From contig CM019693.1 of assembly GCA_009760885.1 (NCBI GenBank), forward strand, positions 51,354,596 to 51,418,595: 64,000 nucleotides of DNA. Reading direction: 5' to 3'. The notes beneath the pieces are model-generated. The model worked only from the letters and a program-made list of their open reading frames with translations, was not told where the DNA came from and did no database searches. Numbering within the stretch: the stretch's first letter is position 1; each line of letters begins with the position of its first letter. The stretch is from Achatina immaculata. Taxonomy: Eukaryota > Mollusca > Gastropoda > Stylommatophora > Achatinidae. Shown piece after piece: positions 1-10,000 of this stretch. The translations under genes and the position numbers were made by a program.

Positions 1-1245
1 GTAGAGAGTTTCCTGCTTATATGCATATAGTGGATACAGCAATGAGAGAAGAACAAGCAGGGAGAAGCTGTCTCGACCAGATCTTTACTCTCAGAATAAT
101 CCTTGAAGAACATATTGAAAGGCAGAAACCATTAATACTGAATTTCATAGACTTTAAAAAGGCATTTGATAGCATACACAGAGATTCATTGTGGAGTATT
201 TTAAGTCTATATGGAATACCATCTAAAACTGTCAACATCATTAAGGATCTCTACAATGGATATGGTTGTGCAGTCAAGACAGAAGAAGGGATGAGTGAAT
301 GGTTCCAGATTGAAACAGGTGTGAAACAAGGATGTATACTGTCTCCTTTACTTTTTGGGATTACAATAGACTTTATAATGAAAAAAAATGCTGACCAGGT
401 AACACAGGTATTGACTGGGTACATGAGACCCAACTAGAAGATCTTGATTTTGCTGATGACATAACTCTTATCAGTAATAATGTGAATTCCATGCAAGAAA
501 AAACAGATAGCCTGTCTTCACTGGCTAGCAAAATAGGACTTGAAATTAACAAGGACAAAACAAAAATAATGAAAATTCCTCTCAATCAAAATGGAAAAAT
601 ACACATAGAAGGGATAGATATTGAAGAAGTCAGTCAATTTGCATACCTTGGCAGCTACATAGATCAGGATGGTGACACTAGAAAGGAAGTTAGGATCAGA
701 ATTGAAAAGCAGCATCAATCTTCAAGAATCTTGAGAACATATGGAATTCAAAAGTTATAAGCACAAAAACCAAGTTAAGACTATTCAATTCAAATGTAAT
801 ATCCACCCTCATTTATGCATGTGAAAGCTGGAAAACAACTAAATAAATAGAAAAGAAATTAGACTCTTTTGAAAACAAATGCATAAGGAAAATACTCTGC
901 ATCAAGTGGAATGAATTCAAGAACAATATAGAGATAAGACAGATGACTGAACAACAACCAGTCTCATGGGTGATCAGGAAAAGGAGATGGACATATGTTG
1001 GTCACTTGATGAGAAGAAATGATCAGAGGATCCCAAAACAAGCTATTAAGTGGAACACAACAGGCCAAAGAAAAAAGAGGCAGACCGCGTGAAACTCTGA
1101 AGAGGACATTATTAAGAGAGGCCAAATTAACAGGCATAAAATCCTTTGATGACGTTGAAACACTCGCCGAAGACAGGAAAAATTGGCGAACTACTTTGCG
1201 ACCCCTATGTGACGTTTAACGGCACAGGAAGGATATAAGACATAA
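1..1245 (+). mobile_element. RTE-like LINE, family A, reverse transcriptase 3' half (degraded)
   Basis: Remnant of a non-LTR retrotransposon ORF that enters from the left edge. Broken frames give an RT segment with FIDFKKAFDSIH, then GVKQGCILSPLLFGI, the catalytic LDFADDITLI (about 440-470), a YLGSYIDQDGDT block and the C-terminal tail ending RKNWRTTLRPLCDV near 1219. Several stops and frameshifts interrupt it, for example after TGYMRPN near 437 and after QKL near 760. No RNase H follows. Compared with other family A copies, a few residues are missing between EEQAG and RSCLDQ. The 3' end falls near 1245 in an ATA/AAG-rich tail, as in the copies at 48411-49570 and 30070-31860. The clade assignment (RTE-like) is by recall of domain style only. 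Confidence 0.85.
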
Positions 1246-1249
1246 GAAT

Positions 1250-1568
1250 AGATGAGGGTGACATTGCTAAAGGGGTATTGGAAAAACTGGGGGAAAATGA
1301 AGAATGAGAATAAAAGAACAATGTAGCTGTGAAGAGATTGCAGGAAGTATGACAAATGAAGGGTGCTGGCAGGAAGTCTGAACTGTGTGGCAGAAAACAC
1401 ATCAGAAAGAGCCAACATTTGATGGGAACTGTTAGCAAAGATATTCTTGGATGGATGTGGCGAAGCATATATAGGGCTGTCCTGAAGGCAATAATGCCAG
1501 AGTATGATTTTGAACCTTTAATTCCCTCTTATATGAAAACAGCTTATGTAAATTTATAATTATATATA
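1250..1568. other. Unassigned spacer
   Basis: No gene, repeat unit or transposon motif recognised. It ends in a short TA-rich run that supplied the TA target of the adjacent Tc1-like element. Confidence 0.5.
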
Positions 1569-1570
1569 TA

Positions 1571-3093
1571 ATGTTCAAACAAAGAAACGCAACAATTTTG
1601 CGATTTAAACTGAATTTTGCTGATCAGACAAGGGCAAATTGCCTGAAACTTTCACTTGGACATCAGCTTCATGTGCTAATCTGAATTGTACTCAGCAGAT
1701 GATTCATGAGCACAGAAAAGCGACACTAGTCAAAACAGCATTTTTGACAATAACTCATAACAGGTTCACGAGAATCCTGTGAAACTTACTGAACACAAAA
1801 CTCACTGACCATGTTATTGATTGCCTATAAAAGATTGACACTCCTCGAATCATTTCATTTGAAAATTCAATGCGCAAGTATGGCTCATCTCACTACAGAG
1901 TGACTCATCATCATTGGACGTTTACAGAATGGACATTCACAAAGTGTAGTGGGCAGACAATTTAATGTGGTTAGAAGCACCATTAATAGCCTTTGGAGAC
2001 GATTCAAGAAACTGGCTCAGTTGCAGACCGGCCATGCAGTAGAAGACCCATTGTTACAACTCCTGCCAAAGACAGCATCATATGGCTGCATCACCTCAGG
2101 AATTGATTTGCATCTGCGTCTTCCACAGTCCAGTCAATGATAGCAGCTCGTCGAATTTCAGATCAAACAGTCAGGAACCAGCTGCACGACGCTGGTCTTT
2201 GGGCTAGAAGACCCTGAAGAGATCCTGTTCTTATGGACCGGCATTGCCAGAACTGACTGCAGTGGGTGAACCAGCATTGTCAGTGGACCGTTGCGAATGA
2301 TTGGAGAAGAGTTTGGTTTAGTGATGAATCATTCTTTCTGCTCCAGCGACACAATAGATGGAGAAGAATTTACCACAGAGTCCATGAGTGCTACACCCAG
2401 AATTGTGTGGATGAGGCTCCTCCACATGGTGGTGGAGGTGTACTAGTGTGGGGGACGATCAGCTTCAAGGGAAAAAGTGACCTGGTACAAATTGAAGGAT
2501 GCCCGATTGCCCAACAATCATCATCATCATTCATTTGCATGTCCCTTGCGGAACTTTGCCTCCCAAACAGCACTTGTCACGTCCTTCTACTTCTGGCTGC
2601 ACCAGGGTCGATTTTTCAGCAGGATAACACTTGACCTCATGTGGCACAACTCACCACCCAGTTCCTCGCTGACAAACATGTCCAGATCATTCTGTGGTCA
2701 GACATGAACCCAATAGAACACTTATGGGATGAACTCAACAGACAAGTGTGCCAGCGAGACGTGGCGCCAACCAATCTCTGACAGTTGTCTTTTGCACTGT
2801 GGGAAGAGTGGGCAGCCATCCCACAACAACAGATCCAACGGCTAATCGAATCCATGGCAAGGAGATGTCGTTCTCTGATACAGGCCAGAGGAGGCCATAC
2901 ACCTTACTGAAACGGAGGCCTCATTCGCAGAGAAGAAAAGTCCAAACCATATTTAATGAACATCATTTCATTGTTAAAAAGTTTCTTCATGCCAGAATTG
3001 AAACATTAATTCCATAAAATAACATTTTGATACAAGTTTGAAATTTGATGTCCATTACGACTACAGTAATGTTGCGTTTCTTTTTTTGAACAG
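1571..3093 (+). mobile_element. Tc1-like DNA transposon, inactive
   Basis: Terminal inverted repeats read tgttcaaacaaagaaacg at the left and its near complement at the right, flanked by TA at 1569-1570 and 3094-3095, the usual Tc1/mariner target. The body encodes a broken transposase on the + strand: an N-terminal helix-turn-helix part near 1880-2140, then WRRVWFSDES (first catalytic D, about 2290-2330), GSIFQQDNT (second D, about 2610) and MNPIEHLWDEL (the E, about 2705-2740), i.e. a DD34E pattern. Stops and frameshifts run throughout. About 80 bp (2511-2590) within the transposase is foreign and matches the 3' end of LINE family E. Confidence 0.85.
2511..2590 (-). mobile_element. RTE-like LINE family E, 3' end fragment
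   Basis: A short fragment in the transposase of the Tc1-like element. It shares the (ATTC)-type tail followed by the complement of the conserved VCEAKFRKGHANE C-terminal coding end seen at 14258-14330 and near 43380-43435. It is an insertion into the dead Tc1-like element, so it is younger than that element. Confidence 0.6.
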
Positions 3094-3264
3094 TATGTGT
3101 ATATATATATATATATATATTTGCATGACAGTCAAGGTCATGTTAATATATCACAAGTGATGCACATCAAAGGTGCAAAACTGGTGACCTCGTTTGTGAT
3201 TCAGTTACAGCAGGGACATAATCTTAAGAGACAGTATATAGCAGAAAGGATGTCCTGCATGAAC
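3094..3264. other. Spacer with (TA)n microsatellite
   Basis: A (TA)n run at about 3102-3120, then unassigned sequence up to the TSD of the chimeric retroposon. Confidence 0.5.
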
Positions 3265-3277
3265 TGAAATTTTACAT

Positions 3278-3965
3278 CCTCTTCTTCATTCACTTCTGCC
3301 ATCAAGATCACCCCGTGATCCTACTGAATTTACTCTTGTGGTTCTCACAATAGTCTCATTTAGGATGGTGGCTCAGAGTGTCGTGGGGCTTGGGCCTGTA
3401 TTCTCGGTGGGTCACAGAAGAGGCATTGCATGACACAGTGGTTTTCATTGCACCAGTTTAGTCTAGAGTTGGACTTTCTCACCAGAAAACCTTGACGTGG
3501 TTTGGATATGAATACATCCCCACCAGGTGAGAGATGGTTGCCCATCCAGAGAGTTGGACTTCCTCACCGGAAAACCCCGATGTGTTTTGGATATCAGTAT
3601 ATCCTTGCTGGGTGAGAGGTGGTTGCCCATCCAATCCAGAGTTAGACTTTCTCACCGGAAAACCTCAACGTGATTTGAATATAATATATCCCCATCGAGT
3701 GAGAGGTGGTTGCCTATCTAGACTGCACTGGTCCAGTGTCTCCAACTTCAGCATTTTGTGGTCATGGCCGCTACCTTTCCTGGTGGTGATCAGAATGGAG
3801 CTTTTGTCGAGGAAAACGAATCCCCACCACTAGTAAGCTTCACCCCTGGGTTAAGCTGGTTTAGGCATATTATCCCAGTATGGGTGTATATAGGACATGA
3901 CCGGCTCTAGAATGGAGGCACTGTGATATGAATAGGCATCAGGTTTCACTCATGGGTTAAGCCAA
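3278..3965 (-). mobile_element. Element X, 5'-truncated copy with internal 88-bp minisatellite
   Basis: It matches the 3' portions of the copies at 46339-47827 and 51138-52927: the tail, the CCACCCTG/GATCCTACTGAATTTAC block, two to three copies of the roughly 88-bp unit holding GAGTTGGACTTTCTCACC, and the first units of the roughly 107-bp TTTCACCCCTGGGTTAAG repeat. It ends abruptly at the 28S junction. Confidence 0.85.
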
Positions 3966-4005
3966 ATGAAGGATCAAAAAGCAAAGTCACTATGAACGCT
4001 TGGCT

Positions 4006-4052
<47 letters not shown>

Positions 4053-4185
4053 TAAAACTCTTAAAAGTCAAAAGGATTGATAGGCCACATTTTCACGGTC
4101 TGTATTTGTACTGAAGATCAAAATCAAGCGAGCAATTTGCCCTTTGCTCTATGCAAGGTTTCCGTTCTCTCTGAGTTCACCTTAG
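3966..4185 (-). pseudogene. 28S rRNA fragment (domain V, peptidyl-transferase region), not a functional rRNA
   Basis: The complement contains highly conserved large-subunit rRNA strings, including ggataactggcttgtggc, gtcagaaaagttaccacagg and gcttgattttgatcttcag, in the order expected for domain V around the peptidyl-transferase loop. It differs from recalled eukaryotic 28S at scattered sites (for instance an A where the conserved GCGACGTCGC helix is expected). At only about 220 bp it cannot work as an rRNA. It forms the 5' part of the chimeric retroposon. Confidence 0.92.
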
Positions 4186-4389
4186 TGAAATTTTACATGA
4201 GTATGAATATCCATAAATTTACATTTATCTATTTAGATGTGCCAGGAAAATAGTTTCCCAGTTTTTGTGTTCAAGATAGAACGAGTGAAGCCAGCTAGAG
4301 TTAACGAAATGTTAATGCTGTAGAGGTGTTAATTAAGAAAGAAAAAGCCAGTTCACACTCATTTCAGTCCACTTAGAGGTGAATGATAT

Positions 4390-4692
4390 GGAAGCATGAA
4401 TGTGGATATGACCTAGGTTTCATGATCTCTAAACACTGTTGTGAAACTATGAATGTGGACATGACCTAGGTTTCATGATCTCTAAACACTGTTGTGAAAC
4501 TATGAATGTGGACTTGACCTAGGTTTCATGATCTGTGAACAATGTTGTGAAACTATGAATGTGGACTTGACCTAGGTTTCATGATCTGTGAACACTGTTG
4601 TGAAACTATGAATGTGAACATGACCTAGATTTCATGCTGTGATCTGTGAACATGACCTAGGTTTCACGCTGTGATCTGTGAACACTGTTGCA
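4390..4692. repeat. Tandem array, about 53-bp unit, about 5.5 copies
   Basis: Units contain GACCTAGGTTTCATGATCT and AACACTGTTGTGAAAC. The last units are shortened. It lies about 370 bp upstream of the QPRT exon that carries the start codon. Confidence 0.9.
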
Positions 4693-5062
4693 AAGCTTGC
4701 TACTCACATAAAAGAGGCTGTGAAGGTAATGGCAGATATGAAGTTGACATTAATAACAAAGAAATGTAAAAGTGCAATAAGTGAGATAGAGAAACTGTTC
4801 ACGCTAATCGTTTGTACAGAATTGTATGTCTGGCTTATTTTTGGTTTGCATAAAGGGCATGTTGTGGACAGTAAAAGGTGGTTGGAGATGGAGGGATTGG
4901 AGAGACAATTTAAATGTGATATATGTAAAGAGCAGCTTATTTAAAGGAATGCTCAGATGTATTACTTTCATAAGTTGGGAACAGTCTGTACATTTTATTA
5001 TCATTTGTAAATAAATGTGTTTGAGCTTGCTTAGTCCACATATTTGATGCTCTGTTTTACAG
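4693..5062. other. Region upstream of the QPRT coding exon; no gene supported
   Basis: It holds an 88-codon open frame (4678-4944) that resembles nothing I recognise. The last bases form a plausible 3' splice site, tctgttttacag, ending at 5062, so an upstream non-coding exon probably exists outside the recognisable sequence. Confidence 0.4.
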
Positions 5063-5093
5063 ACTTCTTCACTTACTAGTACCTCCTTGGGGA

Positions 5094-5699
5094 ATGAGTG
5101 ACAAGACACCAGCTCACAAACCTGTTGGTGATGGGGCCACAATGATCAGGTTGTGCAGGCCAAGTCACCTCCATGTCCTCACACCAACAAGTCTCAAACA
5201 TCTGGCCAGGGAATGGCTTAAAGAAGATGCCCCAGGCTTTGACTATGCTGGATATGTTGTTGGAGAGAAGGAGGAGGTGGCAGTGTTGCTCATGAAAGAA
5301 CCAGGAATCATCGCAGGGAGGCCTTTCTTTGATGCCATCTTTCGAGAGTTGGAGTGTTCCGTCACTTGGCATGTTGAGGAAGGAGAATATATAGAACCAG
5401 TTACAACTATTGCTACGGTGACTGGCAAAGTACGACACCTTTTGCTGGGTGAAAGGGTTGCCTTAAACTGTATCACCAGAGCCAGTGGTATAGCAACTGG
5501 AGCACAAAGGTTGGCAAAACTTGCCTCAGCATGTGGTTGGAGAGGTGAAATTTCTGGTACCAGAAAAACAACGCCAGGATTTCGATTGGTGGAAAAGTAT
5601 GCCTTACTAGTGGGAGGAGTGTCTACTCATCGTCATGATTTATCCTCCATGATAATGTTAAAAGATAACCACATCTGGGTAGCAGGCAGCATTGCACAG
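5094..5699 (+). CDS. QPRT: QPRT coding exon 1: quinolinate phosphoribosyltransferase residues 1-202
   Basis: Nicotinate-nucleotide diphosphorylase (carboxylating) converts quinolinate and PRPP to nicotinate mononucleotide, CO2 and PPi. This is the entry from tryptophan breakdown into NAD synthesis, in the cytosol. Exon 1 carries the N-terminal alpha/beta domain ([42 protein letters not shown]) and the start of the barrel with [15 protein letters not shown] (Arg157, Lys158), STHRHDL (His179, Arg180) and LKDNH (Lys190), the residues that bind quinolinate and PRPP in the family. The donor is CAG|GTATCAG. The protein is about 22 residues longer than the human enzyme at the N terminus; Met17 (5142, with A at -3) is an alternative start that would remove most of this extension. 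No targeting signal is evident. Confidence 0.95.
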
Positions 5700-5930
5700 G
5701 TATCAGATCTTTTGTTTTATTTCAGATACTAGATCTTCTGTTTTCTGTCAAATACTAGATCTTTTGTTTTCTGTCAAATACTAGATCTTTTGTTTTATTT
5801 CAGATACTAGATCTTTGTTTTCTCTCAGGTGTTAGATCTTTTGTTTTCTTTCAAATACTAGATCTTTTGTTTTCTGTCATATACTATATTTTCTGTTTTC
5901 TTTCAGATACTAGGATAGTTGGTTTTCTTT
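5700..5930. repeat. Tandem array, about 26-bp unit, starting at the QPRT exon 1 donor
   Basis: The first unit begins with the intron's own GTATCAGATCTTTTG. Later units read ATACTAGATCTTTTGTTTTC, ending in TTTCAG, TGTCAA or CTCAG. The unit therefore combines a donor-like start (CAGGTGTTAG recurs near 5826) with an acceptor-like end (pyrimidines then CAG). Eight to nine copies. Confidence 0.88.
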
Positions 5931-6104
5931 CACACCTTTAGAGGTGCTAACTATTGTGTGGATGATTCAGTGATTTAGTGTGTGCTCTTGTGTGTGATTT
6001 GGTTTAGTGTTCAAAACCACTGAACTATTTAGTAGACAACCACAGTAATTAGTGTATGAGTATATAACTATACACGGAGCCACTGCAGTAAAGCTGTGAT
6101 ACCA
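5931..6104. repeat. Left part of a degenerate about 37-bp array interrupted by a Penelope-like element
   Basis: It carries CCACTGAACTATTTAGTAGACAACCACAG-like units, the same family as 11627-11965. The Penelope-like element with its Nimbus insertion splits one array in two. The exact left edge is unclear. Confidence 0.65.
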
Positions 6105-6160
6105 AAATTTATAAACTAGCGAAAAGTAGGAACAGCTTTATTAATTAATGAGTACACAGT

Positions 6161-6197
6161 TGAGACGTTTTGGTGTGAGCCTTAATCATACAAAAAC
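6161..6197 (-). ncRNA. Hammerhead-ribozyme-like motif in Penelope terminal repeat (degenerate copy)
   Basis: On the minus strand: TGATTA, AGGCTCACACC, AAAACGTC. It lines up with the better copy at 42741-42777 but has lost the GAAA and the stem II pairing is weak. See that entry for the model. Confidence 0.4.
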
Positions 6198-6227
6198 ACA
6201 GGATAAAGAAATAGAGAAGATAGCCAC

Positions 6228-6666
6228 TTGAAGCGGAACCTTGCATTTGTTGGCACTAGAAAATGTAACTGTCCTCACTGTGTTACCTGCCCCGTAGTCT
6301 GGGAAATGAAAACGATCACCTTTCCCAATACTGTCCTCACTCTCCTTGAGAAATTTACATGTGAGTCCCATAATGTGACATATGTCATTGTATGCAAAAG
6401 ATGCAGGATAACTTATATTAGTGGAACTGGCCACAGATTAGGGACCACATGCAGAAATATCTGTATGATATCACCCAGCATGCTTCAAAACCAGTCCTGA
6501 ATCATTTCAATGGCCCCAACTACAGAGGGAAGTCTGACTTTCTGGTAACAGCCATCAAACAATGTCATGCAGATGACAGAAACCACCTAGTGCTTGAGAG
6601 CTGCTACATTCAGGAATATAGGATGCTGGAACCACATGGTTTGAATTCGTTATTCAGCTACGCCTA
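6228..6666 (+). pseudogene. Penelope-like GIY-YIG endonuclease domain (broken)
   Basis: Two overlapping frames hold CPHCVTC, FTCESHNVTYVIVCKRC, and then YISGTGHRLG in place of the family's YVGET core. Next come KPVLNHFN (usually VARHFN) and a tail ending LEPHGLNSLFSYA. Cys pairs followed by the GIY-YIG-like segment are the signature of the Penelope endonuclease, which nicks DNA for retrotransposition. One frameshift lies near 6450-6500. The upstream RT part is absent. Confidence 0.85.
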
Positions 6667-7006
6667 ACATTCTCCTCTTCTACAATCATAATCCCTTCTC
6701 ACTAAGTTCCACTCCCTTCTCAGTTGTTACACACAGTTCAGAACCTCCTCACAGCATCCCTCTACCCCAGCTACAATCACCTATTTCACCTTCTTCCAGC
6801 TAGATTACCATTGTATCACTCTCTCTCCCCCCACGGTTTCCCCACCCACCACCTTCAGTTACGACCCACCTATCACACATCAGAAGTCTCCATTTAAATA
6901 CTGTCTACACTCCACCATGTGCATTTCTGACACACAGTGTCAGACAAGCCACAGCTTCTTACAAGTTACAGCTAAGTGCTCTATTCATTTTATTACATTT
7001 TTTTTT

Positions 7007-7018
7007 AAATGTAGCATT
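7007..7018. repeat. Left TSD of the Nimbus-type LINE
   Basis: aaatgtagcatt, identical to 11472-11483. Confidence 0.95.
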
Positions 7019-10000
7019 TCCCCTGGGAACAACTGTGTTAAGAGCACACTTATCTTAACATAGTGTTTGTGAGACAGGGAACATAGATCTGTTTGCTTAA
7101 AAACTCTGACCTACCTCTGTAGCCCAGAAACTTGTAGCAATCAACACTAATTGTAATTATTATTTTTGTAAAATGTAATGTCAGGTTGGTGGACGGATGG
7201 GGACACAGAGATCTCTGGCGGGGATGAGGGAAGTCTGGTGTGAAACCAATGAATCCAGCCTATGGGTCTTTACAACAATGGCTATCAGAATGATGTAAAC
7301 AAAACAGAGCCAGTAGACTATGGGTGGCGGGGAATGGATATCGTTGAAGCACTCATCAGATTCCTCATCTCAAAGTCAGAGTGTCTTTGTGGAACTGTCT
7401 CAAAACCATCTGACATGGAGAAGGGGCTTAAGTACAGCCACCAGAGGCTGGAAAACAAAGTTTTGGCCAGGCCAGCCACACTGTCTTCATGGCAGTCCGA
7501 GCAAGACCACAGTCTGCCCTAGCAAGGAAAGGTGCTGAAGTCGGAGTTACCCAGCCAAAAGGCGCATCGCAAAAATCAGGGTAACACGCATTATCGCAAA
7601 TGAAATGTCTCTATCTGCAGTTTTCAAACATGGTGCTCGCCCTGTGAAGACTAACCAGGCAGGTGCGGTGCCGGGCTCCCTGCCTCGAAAGGGTCCACCC
7701 AATGCTACTGGAGGTCCTCTCAGTTCGTCTTGTGGAGTCAGGAGACATGAGAGTAGAGCTACTGGCCAAAAAATACAACAGAAGAAAACAGCCAAAAAGC
7801 AAGAACTTAAAATAATGCAGTGGAATGCTGAGGGTGTCAGCAGTGTTAGAGATGGCTATAGCAAAAAGGTTGAACTAGAGAACATACTTTTTGCAGAGCA
7901 GGTAAGTATATGCTGCATACAGGAGACACACCTAACCAAAGATGCCGCCTTTAAAATCAGAGGCTACCAGTGTTTTAGATCAGACCGACAGGACAGAAGA
8001 AAAGGAAGAGTACTCACACTTGTTAAGAATAACATCAGCGCATGTCAGGTGGGAGTGTACATGGAAGGAGCCGAATACCAGATGATCCATCTAAAAAGTA
8101 GTAATACAGATTTCCACCTCCTTAACTATTACTGTCCTAATAACTGCCCACTTGCTTTAGAAACAATCCCACACAAAGAGAGACTGATGGTCTGTGGTGA
8201 TTTTAACAGCCATTCCCAGAGCTGGGGCTATGACCACATAGACAAGAGAGGAGAGGAAGTTGAGAGCTGGCAGTATGATAATGGACTTCTCCTGATCAAC
8301 CAGCCAATGGATCCCCCAACATTTTACTCAAGGGCTTGGCATACAAAATCAACACCAGATCTGGCATTCCACTCTCCAGATCTGAAGTGGAACATTACAC
8401 ATGAAGTTGGACAACAATTTGGAGATAGCGACCATCGACCAGTCTTCCTGACAATAGAAAATGAACTCCTTAACACCAGTAACCCTCTCCCCAGATGGAA
8501 CTATAAAAAAGCAAACTGGACAATGTACAGACATCATACAGGTATCCTGGTGGGGCAGCTGTCCATAGAAGGTAAGGATATTAACAGCATAGTGAAGGAA
8601 TTCAATGCTTGTATCCTTCAGGCCGCTTGTGAAACCATTCCCAGAGGAGCTCGCAGGGACTATAAACCATACTGGTCTAGTGAGCTGGGAAAACTCCATG
8701 ATGACGTGGAAGCAGCTCGAAAGCAAGCAGAAAATAGACCATGCCAAGAACACCACAATAATTACCAACATTCTAAGGCCAAATTTCAGAGAGCAAAGCT
8801 GCAAGCCAGACAGGAGAGTTGGAGAGAGAAAACAGAGTCCCTAAACTTTGAAAAGGATGTAAGGAAACTGTGGAAACTAATCAAACAGTTAAATGATGAG
8901 AGTACTGGAAGAAGTATAAAGGTTACACTAATAGAGGATGGGAAAACTCTTACAGGTAAGCAGGTAGCAGATCACTTTGCTCGCATGTTTGCACAGGACT
9001 GCAACATTGATATCCATCCAGAGAAGGAGCGTACAGTGTGCATCAAGCCACAGAAAGAGGAGGAACAAGTCAGAAAAGTGGAGGTCATGGATGCACCAAT
9101 CACACGCAGTGAGTTAGACCTAGCAGTTAGTAAACTGAAACCAAGGAAATCACCAGGACCAGATGGAGTGTCCAATGAAATGATCAAGAACCTGGGAATG
9201 GCAGCAATGGGAAAGCTGTTGGATATTTTCAATATGTGCTGGAGCACAGGTAAGTTACCTCAAATCTGGAAGGAAGCAAGCATGGTACCACTGCTAAAAC
9301 CAGGGAAAAACAGTGATACTGCCTCCAGCTACAGGCCAATCAGTCTCACTAGCTGCCTATGCAAAATGATGGAACGCATCATTGACCTGATGCTAAAATG
9401 GTACCTAGAGAGTGAAAACCTTCTCGTTCCACAACAAGCAGGATTTAGGCAGTACTACAGTACGGAAGGTCAAGTGACCTATCTCTCTCAAGAGATTGAG
9501 GATGCATTCCAAGAGAAAAACCTTGTACTAGCAGCGTGGATAGACCTGAAGAAAGCCTGTGATAAAGTATGGAAAAAAGGTCTGCTGTGGAAACTAAGAA
9601 ACTGCAATGTGAATGGAAGACTGTACAACTGGATAAAGTCCTATTTACACAGTAGAAGAGCTAGAGTAGTAATGGATGGACACAAAAGTCAGAAAGTGCT
9701 TCTGCGACATGGTGTACCACAAGGAGGAGTCCTTTCACTTACACTATTCTTTGTATCCATTAATGACCTGGTCAAGGAACTTCCCTATGGAATCAAAGCG
9801 ACACTGTATGCAGATGATCTGGTCATGTGGTGTACAGATGAATATGTGACAGTTGCTACACAGAGACTCCAAAGAGCAGCAGACATCTTGACATCATGGA
9901 CAAACAAATGGTGTGTAAGTATCAACACAGAGAAATCAAGTACCACTCTGTTCACCCTCTCATCTAAACAGAAAGCAGGTAAGGTCTTTGTAAATGAAAT

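Larger units (their letters stand above)
3265..4198 (-). mobile_element. Chimeric retroposon: 28S rRNA fragment joined to element X 3' part
   Basis: The unit is bounded by a perfect 13-bp direct repeat, tgaaattttacat, at 3265-3277 and 4186-4198. Read on the minus strand it begins with 220 bp of 28S rRNA (4185-3966), then switches to the 3' two thirds of element X (3965-3278), ending in the GAAGAAG-type tail next to the left TSD. One TSD pair encloses both parts, so they were inserted in a single event. The natural reading is template switching during target-primed reverse transcription of an X RNA, as known for LINE-made chimaeras with small RNAs in other animals. The part that is seen directly is the TSD and the two homologies; the mechanism is inference. 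Confidence 0.85.

Noticed and set aside
3966..4185. A functional 28S rRNA or rDNA unit
   Set aside because: Only about 220 bp, mutated, and enclosed with element X inside one TSD.
4678..4944. 88-codon frame upstream of QPRT as an N-terminal exon
   Set aside because: It overlaps the end of a tandem array, has no similarity to the QPRT N terminus and no suitable donor; exon 1 already carries a full N-terminal domain.
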